This document shows positions 10,401-64,000 of a stretch of DNA of 64,000 bases, in pieces. A program made the position numbers and the translations under genes. Position 1 is the stretch's first letter, and the number at the start of each line of letters is the position of its first letter. The notes under the pieces are model-generated. The model did not search any database. It was given only the letters and a program-made list of their open reading frames with translations, and had not been told where the DNA came from. The stretch lies in contig VZRN01000629.1 in NCBI GenBank assembly GCA_013397935.1, positions 310,001-374,000 of the forward strand, in the 5' to 3' direction. The stretch is from Dasyornis broadbenti. Taxonomy: Eukaryota; Chordata; Aves; Passeriformes; Dasyornithidae.

Positions 10401-10669
10401 GGAAGAATCCACCCTTGGGGTCTGCAATGAGAATATGGAATGGTGGGCAGCAAGGTGCTTCAGAGATGTTGTGCTCCCATGGAAACATCAGGCTTGTGGA
10501 CAGATACAAGTGCCCTCTCAGATGGGGGAGTCAGCCAGGGCCTGGCAGTGACCCACTGGGCACAGGAGTCGTAGTTCTGGCCTGTTCCACTTATCTGAGC
10601 CAAGCTAACATATAGAGAGGTGTTCCGGTGTGTCAGGAAGAAGATCAGCTGTTGAACAATGCCAGTGTT
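7491..10669. other. RS1-CDKL5 intergenic region
   Basis: About 3.2 kb between the two poly(A) sites. The only recognisable item is a CR1 tail at 10022-10240. Open frames here are short and show no protein motif. Base composition drops from GC-rich to AT-rich across this stretch. Confidence 0.7.
10022..10240 (-). mobile_element. CR1 LINE, 5'-truncated 3' end
   Basis: On the + strand it opens with ATAGAATCACAGAATGG and TTTGGGTTGGAAG, the reverse complement of the CR1 3' end. It continues through GGGCAGGAACATCTT, GAGCCCCATCCAACCTGG and CATCCCTGGGGGTATTCAAGG. The element is therefore inserted on the - strand with its 5' part missing, as usual for CR1. Confidence 0.88.
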
Positions 10670-10688
10670 CTAGTGCAAAATCTGCATT

Positions 10689-10694
10689 TTTATT
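10689..10694 (-). terminator. CDKL5: Probable CDKL5 distal poly(A) signal
   Basis: AATAAA on the - strand, at the far end of a stretch with no other gene, 7.2 kb after the CDKL5 stop. Human CDKL5 brain transcripts have a 3' UTR of similar length (about 6.6 kb, from memory). Other AATAAA copies closer to the stop, for example 14414-14419, could serve shorter transcripts. Confidence 0.5.
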
Positions 10695-11429
10695 AAAGAC
10701 ATATTTTGGAAGGCCCATTCAAAAATACATTGTGCTCAGTAAAAATTAACCATTTCCATGCTGATAATTAAGGTTACCACAGGATTTTTTTTTTTCTCTT
10801 TTAGAATATTTACAGCAACAATAGAAATTGTACAGAAGTAAAGAATGGAATACATGCTCAAAAAAAATCTGGTAAGGTGTACTGACATCATGATACAAAG
10901 AGTTGTATACAAACACTTTACAAATGGTTTATTAACTTGCATGAAATCATCCCTAAATATTCAACACATTTTAAAATCAATTTGTATTCCAGGATTAAAA
11001 AGGCTAACACCACAACATATCCCTTCCACAACAGAAAGCACGGTAGACTTAAAAGTTTGTGCGCTTTAGATTTCTAGTAGCTGTTTAAAAACATCAGGGA
11101 ATCTTATCCATAAATTTAGAAGTTCTGAAAGCTGCCTTCCCAGCCTGTTAATCTGTACTGGCAGATAGTGAAAAAAAAAAGTTTTTCCTAAACTTCCTTT
11201 CTTCCAAATGACACAAATTTAAAATTAAACATTCTGCAGTGGAGATCTAAGCAGTCCTGGAGGTCTTTATCAGATTAAGGAGATTTTAAAATGCCTGCAT
11301 AGAATTTCCAACAAAATTATGGTTACTGGGAAGATTTTAGCTTATTGTTCCATAGAACCCAAATATAAAGTTACTTCTTTCAAGTAGTCATATCCTTCAG
11401 TAGTACAAGTCTAAGATGTGCACTAGCAA

Positions 11430-11450
11430 AAAAAAAAAAAAAANAAAAAA
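11430..11450. repeat. Poly(A) tract with one N
   Basis: An A-run interrupted by a single N at 11444. It marks an unresolved homopolymer in the assembly. Confidence 0.9.
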
Positions 11451-14400
11451 GGAAAATTGAGACAGTTACCTATGCTTTAAGTTTTGCCTTGTAACTAAAG
11501 AGTTAAAAGCTCTGCCATTGGATTTTACATGTCAGGAGTTTACACCAAGAGGTTCATATCCTACAGGAAAGTTGAATAGTTGAATAACAGCTTCCACCTT
11601 GTGCTATGAACTTGCTTTATCTTTACGCTAATGGAAAGCTCTACGACAGCAGCTACTTCGCAAAGCATTTCTACACCTGTACAATGAAGTTGCCACCTTG
11701 CATTTCTCAGAATGGATCCAGAGAAACAACGCCCTGTGAAAACAGAGACCTGGTGGAACGAAAAGCCAGCTAGGCAGCGTGTTTTGGTGGGGGCACAATG
11801 AGGTAAGGTATCTCACCCAGATGAAATGGAAAATTAAAATGAAGGAAATCCTGAGCAAGTCTAAGGATAGCTGTTTGAGTAAAACAGCAAACAGGGTGGA
11901 GTAGTAGATAAGGCCTCTAACTCCCTGAAAATCTGCACTAGAGAAACAACAAAGAACAAGGCAACTGCAATATTTGAGAACCACAAGGGGAAGGTCAAGG
12001 GAAGACTGCAAAGCAGTGCAAAGGATGGCATTGGGATTCTAGAGGGAGAGCTCAGATGGCTTGAAGGTTTCAGAAGTATTTCAGATGAAGGCCCAACAAT
12101 ATTTTATTACATGGTTGCTAACAGTACCTAGAGGAGGACTCTTTTTAGATGTCTCTTCAAAATTTGGAGTCAATACTAAGCTCAGAATAAACAAACCCAA
12201 CCTCAACCACATTCTGCGAGAGAGAGGAGGTAGATTGACTTGCAGAGAAGACAAGAGATGTGTAGTCATTCTTAGGCTAGGACACAAATCTCATGTTCAG
12301 GCTCTTGGGCCATGTTTCAAGAGTCACTTTTGCCTGGCTGCCTATTTTTTTATGTTCTAAAAGAGCCTGAGAAGCTATCTGATTTGGTGGAATGAAAACA
12401 TCTAAACATAGTGGGACTGGTCCTCTCACACTTCTCATGCATCTTCCACTGAGTAAGTCAAAAGCCAACTTCTGCATCAAACAATTGGCGACACACAAGG
12501 TCACAAATTTACATCCAAGCAGAACTCGGAACAAGTGAAATTCAGACCTAATCCATCAGATTTACCTATGCTGTCTCATGTGGTAGTTGTTCAGTCAGTC
12601 TACTGAGAGAACAGATGACCTAACACAGCTTTTCTCTTACAACTGAAATAGGATCTCCTAGAAAATCTGCTTTGCTTAATTTTAATGAAATTTGCTTCAT
12701 GACTGCAAAATGAGGACTCTTCTGTTTCAGTACTACATTCACTTGCACAAGCCTTCACTTGCCTGATGAGCCTGAGCATTGATGCACTGCTGCTGCTTGA
12801 CCATTTGAAAAAGGTGCCAACATCTAAAATTTTCAAGCTGTATTATATTAAAAGGGTTTACTCAAATCACCCCCTTTTTAAAAAATGCCAGAAATCAAAT
12901 GGCTTTTTTCCTCATTCACTACAAACCCAGTTAATGAATGGTTAATATCATACCATTAGAAAGAGCTGTGTAGGGAAAGGCACCTGTTCTTAAATAGTGT
13001 CCTGGTTTGAAGGTTATTCAAAAATGGTTACATAGGGCACATCACCTCTCCAACCATCTTCTGTGGCACTCCTATTTCAAATGGTGGGCCTACTAACATG
13101 AACAACAGCCTAGATGCATGGTTTGTGATATTACCCCATTAATAGATGTATTATGTATGCTAGCTGGAATGGAAAAAATAAACATTCATTGCCACCCCAC
13201 AATTTGCAGTATATTATATATGGCTATCCTTTTCATACTCTTTGTGTGACTGGGATGCAAATATTCTCCCAGCTCTACTCTGACAGTGTTCAACACATAC
13301 AGAATTAATTACATGCAAGTATTTTGAAGCATGTCTCACTATCAAATCATTATAAGACAATAAAAAAATGAAACATGAATAAAACCCCCAATACTTCTAG
13401 AGCACAGCGCCTCTTCAAAGTGGCTAGGTTTTGCCTTAGCTACCTAGATCACAACAGTGCTTTCAGAGCTGTAAAATCTGTATTCCCATAGGTTGTCTGT
13501 GTTCTTACAGGGAGATCTACAGAATTGTTGAGAATACTAAATTTTTTCTGGGTGAACACAGGAGTCTATTCAGCTAACATCTCATCAGCTTTGGAAGAAA
13601 AAAACAAAAGGTCGGTATGTAGCTTTTTACACAGGTAAGATTAATCTGTTAAGAGACTTAACTGCAGTGACAAGGAATGGTGAAGAGCCTACCACAGGCC
13701 ACTGCTTCCTGAAGAGTCACTCTAGCCCTGGTCCCAGAGACAAGTTGGTGTAACAGAGAGAAAGGTGACAAGCCAAACGATGACCTGAGGATGTCTCATG
13801 CACTTGGAAGTTTGAAGCCTACTTTCATATTGCTCTGAAAGAGCAAGTGGTGTTTGGGAAATGTTTTAAGAGACCAAATCTGGGATCATTGACTTCCTGC
13901 CAAGAACTCTGCCCAGTGCTCTCCTGGCAACCTCTCAGAGGAGCAACGAAGCTCAGACTGCGCAATAAATGGAGCAAAAAGCATTAAATAGGTCTAAGGG
14001 ACTGCTCTCTGTGGCCAGGTCTGTTGAAAATAGATGTTGTTCTAGGGTAATACATTTACATGGCAGTTTAAAATGACAGCTTAGACACTTAAACAATTTC
14101 AGTTAGGATGAGCTTAAGGTGCCTTTTTTTTTTTTTTCAGTTAAAAAGAGCTCAAGAGCTATAGCAAAAACACATAGACAAGTTTAGGCAGCTTTAGTTC
14201 TGCAAGTGATTACAATTCATTTCTGAAACCTAGTTTCTTTTTTCTTCACATCATCAGTGATGCCATAAGGCAAAAGATTGCCAAAGAATAAAATGCACTT
14301 TAACTAGGATCCTTTATACTAAGTAAATCTATAGAGCATGTAGTACAAGACTCACAGACCAATGAAAAGGAAAGCTCACTTACAAAATAGTTTGCTCTGT

Positions 14401-14988
14401 AATTCTCTTCCTCTTTATTAAGTCAGAAAATCTCAGTCGCTATAATAAGACTCCTTTGAAAGCCTCAACAAAATTACATTAGCAACATTCTAAATATTGG
14501 GAAGTTAGACAAAGTTAAAAATACACAATTCATCCCAGCACCAGCTGGCCGAGCTGCTGGAATTTCGTTTCCAACAGAAGAAAGAAAATACTACATACAT
14601 TCAACACAATTTAGTATTCAACTGAAAGCTACTATGGTTTGTTGAATTCAAGAATAAAATGCAATATGAAGTAGAAACAACTTTCTGTAAATATGGGCCA
14701 CCAAATACTTGAACATTCCTTGGGTCACCTTTGAAGATACACTTAACTACTTTAAACAGCTATATGTACAGTCAGAGATTACCCTGATTTAACTTAATAG
14801 GTACTGAGAGAAAAAAAAACCTTTGGAAACATTTTTCCTTGCTAGAAATCAAAACAGTCACATACAGCCCAGTATCATCATCCCAAGCATGAAGCTCATC
14901 CCAGCAAACTAAAAATCTTGCAGAGGCAAAAGGATACATATCCACGAAGCTCAGAAGAGTCTAGACTGAACATTCCCTGTGAGAGTGA

Positions 14989-15410
14989 ATGACAGAATCC
15001 TCAAGGTTGGAAGAAACCTTTAGGATCATCTAGTCCAGCAATCAACCACCCCAGTCACCCCTAAACATATCCCCAAGAGCCACATCCTGATGCCTCTTGA
15101 ACACTTCCAGAGCTGGTGACTGCATCACATCCCTGGACAACTTAATGAAATGCCTGAACACTCCTTCTGTCATCTTTTCTTTCCAATTTGAAACTCTCCT
15201 GGCACAACAGATGATCATTTCCTTTTGTCTTTTCACTTGAGACATGGGAGAAGAGGCTGACCCCAGCGTGGCTACACCCTCTTTTCAGGCGGTTGTAGAG
15301 AGCAATGAGGTCCCTCCTGAGCCTCCTTTTTCCAGACTAAACACTTCCAGCTCCCTCAGCCACTCTCACAAGACTTGTGCTCCAGGCCCTTCACCAGCTC
15401 TCTTGCCCTA
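14989..15410 (-). mobile_element. CR1 LINE copy in CDKL5 3' UTR
   Basis: On the + strand it reads AATCC..AAGGTTGGAAG, GATCATCTAGTCCAGCAATCA, then GGGAGAAGAGGCTGACCCC, GGTTGTAGAGAGCAATGAGG and GACTTGTGCTCCAGGCCCTT. These are successive landmarks of the CR1 3' region in reverse complement. It is older and from a different subfamily than the copy at 10022. Being on the - strand, it would be sense in the CDKL5 transcript. Confidence 0.88.
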
Positions 15411-15667
15411 AAAGAGACATTCAAACTGCACTGCTTAGAGCCCCACTCTCTCTCAGACAGTGCTTTTGTGAGGGATTTAAGTGGCATCAGCCCATTTCAA
15501 AGCAGGGCTAACAGGGCTAATGTAGCTGTGACCAAGCAATGAATCTAACAGAGACTGCTAAAATAAGCTGCTAAACTATGACAGTGACAAACAAGTAAGT
15601 ATCACAATGTCTTTCCTGGATGCCCACTGAACTTAGAAAAAAACTGAATACCCTTTCATGTCTACTG

Positions 15668-15754
15668 TATTTATATATGCTATATATATGATATATCAAT
15701 ACAGTATATATCATATATATATATATAGATATTACATATCATATCTATCTATAG
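15668..15754. repeat. TA-rich microsatellite
   Basis: Imperfect TATATA / GATATA repeats with several self-complementary stretches, in the CDKL5 3' UTR. Confidence 0.85.
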
Positions 15755-17199
15755 AAAAATCACATGCATTTTTCTTGCAGGCAATTGACACAGAAAGAAT
15801 TCCTGTTTTGTAATTTTTCAAATTTAGTAGACTAAATTTTAGTGCTGGACAAACTTGATATAACATCCTTCCATACTGTTCTTTCTGACAACAATTTTTA
15901 CAGTAGTGGTGCCGAATTTGCTGTTGTTAGAACTTTGGTATGACTCAAGAGGTACTGAACAGCATGTCCAGTTTGCATTGTAATCCACATAGGAAGTTCA
16001 GCTTTTACTGCCTGGCTTCTTCTGTTAACTACAACTATGGCTAAATCATCAAATTTACATTCAGGTAAATCTCTTTTTGGAAAAGACAGTGTATTTGCAA
16101 GAACAGGTGTCTTACGAGGACAGCATCTAGAAAACAAACTATGCTGCAGAGTAATGAGGGAGTAGAACTAATGAGTTTAAAAAGGAAAGATTGTATTGTT
16201 CTGACACTACAGGCCTGGCTCTCCTCTTATTGCACAAAGTTTAGACTGGCATAACTCTTTTGACTCCTACTGGCTCACCTTTAATTTACTTTACTGGTAG
16301 CAACAGAGGAATCAGGGTGTGTATTTGCTACACTTGACATTCACCAAGGTAAAGGCAGTTTTAACTATGTTGTACAGGAGACTGGAACCAAGATCTAGTA
16401 TTTTGCTGAGACTGGCAGCTGAACTGGGTATGGGAATATTTGGATAGTAAGACCTAAGGAGAAATCAAGTTGCATGGCAACCTTCTCCCTCAATATCCAA
16501 ATATCAGATTTGTAGCTTTAAATACATCCTGAAATATAATAAAAAAGTGCAAGAGTAGTTTAAATTCTAATACAGTGTTTATCTTATTAGTTAATAGATT
16601 GCTAGAGATGTAAAATACACATATGCATAAAAGCTTATACCATGATCTGCAGTGCCATGCTATGCTTAAGTTTCGAAGTTTTGCATTTCACTTGCAATTC
16701 ATGCTGTGTTTCTTTGGTTTTCACCCCTGCTATTAAGTGGAAGAGCACCTGCTTTCGCTTGTAGTCATGGGGCACTTTATCTCTTTAGAGAAAACAAAAA
16801 TTTGGTACTGGGGCTCTGTGCTCTTGATGCAGATGCAGAAATCCCATTAATATCACTAGGAAAGCTAAGGACACAGGGGAGAACATACTACATTTAGATT
16901 ACTGTACAGTTCTGCAGTCTCTTACATTTAGCCAATACTTCCAACAAAGTAGCCCATAATAAAGCTTGGAATTGAATGTTGTCTTTTGTTGTTACCAATA
17001 ATGCCTATAATACTGGGCTCTTATAGCCAAGCAAGATTCATACTGTTACAGTCACGTTTATATCCGCATTCAACTTCCTTTTATTAGAAGTATAATACTG
17101 CACTTTATATCACAAATGTATAAAAAATATGGCAGATAGTGTCATAACAATACTTTTCTTTTAAATGATTATATTTAAAAAACAGACAGTTATTTTCCA

Positions 17200-17222
17200 T
17201 TTATATATATATTTATATATAG
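17200..17222. repeat. Short TA microsatellite
   Basis: A TTTATATATATATTTATATA run near the start of the CDKL5 3' UTR. Confidence 0.7.
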
Positions 17223-17880
17223 AATAAAATACTCCTGGTGCAATATATAAATGTTACTGTTAGTTTTTTATAGAAACTACTGTAGCTGTTGCACTGCTTC
17301 ACAATGTTTCAAACAGCTCAAAATAACTTTACATTATAACATAAAAGATATGATTATAACAGTACGATATTAGGTCATCATAAATAAATATTACAAATCC
17401 TATCAAATATGGAAGTTTAAAAAACAAATTTAAGACATACAATTTAACTTTAAACCCTTAACGGGGATACACTCTTATCACATAAACCCCACTGTTTTAA
17501 CTAGGCAGCAAAAAATATAGTAAGGGCATAGGTCTAGACAATGTTTTCACCCTTATAAGTGCTAATACATACCAGAAGTCCCCAGCTTTCAGAGATGTGC
17601 ACTAAGCTGGAATGTAAATGAGAGAAAATGGCAACGCATTTTTCTCCCTGACCGGCACACTCTGTCTGGCATCCAGTGACATTTCTGATGACTGGTAATT
17701 CATAGTTCAACTTGTGTTCCTGTATAATCCCTGACTCTCTCCGTGGTGCCAAACAGCATAGCTCCACACGTACATATTGCACACCTTTATAAAGCTGAAA
17801 ATGCAGTCTTACCATCACCAGAACCACCACCACTCCCTATGCTGATCTCCACCCAAACTGGTCTATTTGCTGGAGTGCAA

Positions 17881-63085
<45,205 letters not shown>

Positions 63086-64000
63086 CTGTAAAATAAAAGC
63101 AAAGAAATGGAAATGAGCAAGATTTGCTGTGTATTTTCTCTTGCCTTTTTTTTTTACCCCTGAGCATCAGAGGGGAAAAAAAAGGCATCAAAAGGAATTT
63201 CACAATGCAAAAAAATTAATTGAAAATCTGGTACATATCTCAGTGATTAGGCCAAGTGCAATACAAACCCACATATGGCAGATATACCACAATTAGGAAC
63301 CCCAGTAAAAACGCAACAGAGTTAAATTCCAAAAGTTCATATTTAAACACCTTGTAATATATATCAATTGAATTTTCAGAAGACTTTTTCCTGTGACTCT
63401 TGTTCCTTAGTTATTCTGAAGTTCTAAAAATCTTTTCTCTAACCACAGTATCAATATGGGTGCTTATCTTTAAAAGGTGAAATGAAAATACTGTGCCAGT
63501 AGGTGGCTATGGCTTATAGTAAGATCTGTGATTTTGGCTGCCAAAAGCTTTTGGGCTTCAAAGTTCAAACATCCAGAAAGAACATTCTGTTAGGCAAGTA
63601 GCTTCTCTGTGCCTCCTTTTAAAAATATGTCATGTTAAGGGAAACCTACCCAAAACGGGAATCAGTAATTGCATTTGGCAGTGTTCAACCATGCTTGCTA
63701 TACAGTCATAAATAATAACTTTCTAATGTCCACCTGCCTTTGCATTCCTCTAGCATTCTCTACTTACCAAATCTGGTCATCATAGGTCACATTTTTCTCT
63801 TACGTTTCTCTCTCGTTGTGTGAGCAGAAATGCATTTAGCACATGCCAAAACGTAACCAAAAAATGTAGCCTAGCTCAGGTCTGCTTATACAATGATGCA
63901 GATCTTGAACTTTAGAACAGGACGTGGAAGATGCCTTAAAGTCACAGAGTAAGGGCTTGCGAGCAGACAGGCAGGAGGCTACCTGGGTATTTGATGAGCT
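63086..64000 (-). other. CDKL5: CDKL5 intron 3 (partial)
   Basis: Sequence upstream of exon 4. I searched it for the 35-nt exon 3 (glycine-loop end, CRHK) and did not find it, so that exon lies outside the window. Confidence 0.8.

Larger units (their letters stand above)
10670..17880 (-). other. CDKL5: CDKL5 3' UTR (inferred)
   Basis: This is the stretch downstream of the CDKL5 stop codon in the terminal exon. It contains no convincing open frame and no splice-paired exon. It is AT-rich and holds a CR1 copy, AT microsatellites and several poly(A) signals. The end point is inferred from the last good AATAAA and needs transcript data. Confidence 0.55.

Overview
The window is vertebrate nuclear DNA, almost certainly from a bird. 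The genes have introns with GT-AG splice sites, the proteins are vertebrate, and the recognisable repeats are truncated CR1-type LINE tails of the avian/reptilian kind. A run of 81 N (3539-3619) and a single N (11444) show it comes from an assembly. No operon, CRISPR array, prophage or other microbial system is present. The species cannot be named from the sequence.

Two protein genes lie tail to tail. On the + strand, RS1 (retinoschisin) is present as exons 2-6 (2625-7350), with a poly(A) signal at 7467-7472. Its first coding exon, which should hold the signal-peptide start, is not visible and probably lies before base 1. On the - strand, CDKL5 (cyclin-dependent kinase-like 5) runs from the exon beginning at residue 34 (63085) down to its stop codon at 17881. 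A long probable 3' UTR follows, to a poly(A) signal near 10690. The first CDKL5 exons (residues 1-33, glycine-rich loop) lie beyond base 64000. Exon lengths and phases agree with the human genes, recalled from memory, to the base in most cases. This makes the models firm.

Layout: 1-2624, RS1 intron 1 or upstream DNA; 2625-7490, RS1 exons and 3' UTR in GC-richer DNA; 7491-10669, intergenic with one CR1 tail; 10670-17880, CDKL5 3' UTR with a second CR1 and AT microsatellites; 17881-63085, CDKL5 coding exons in AT-rich introns; 63086-64000, intron. Five CR1 pieces and fragments are listed in addition to the 3' UTR copy.

The two genes are neighbours but do not share a pathway. Retinoschisin is a secreted adhesion protein of the retina. 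CDKL5 is a neuronal serine/threonine kinase with a long disordered tail. In mammals a testis-type CDKL5 isoform runs into RS1. Here the internal splice donor expected for that isoform is absent and about 3.2 kb separates the two poly(A) signals. Other points of interest are a well-kept 123-nt alternative CDKL5 exon, two competing donors for the largest CDKL5 exon, and a small in-frame insertion after the kinase domain. I found no undescribed biological system.
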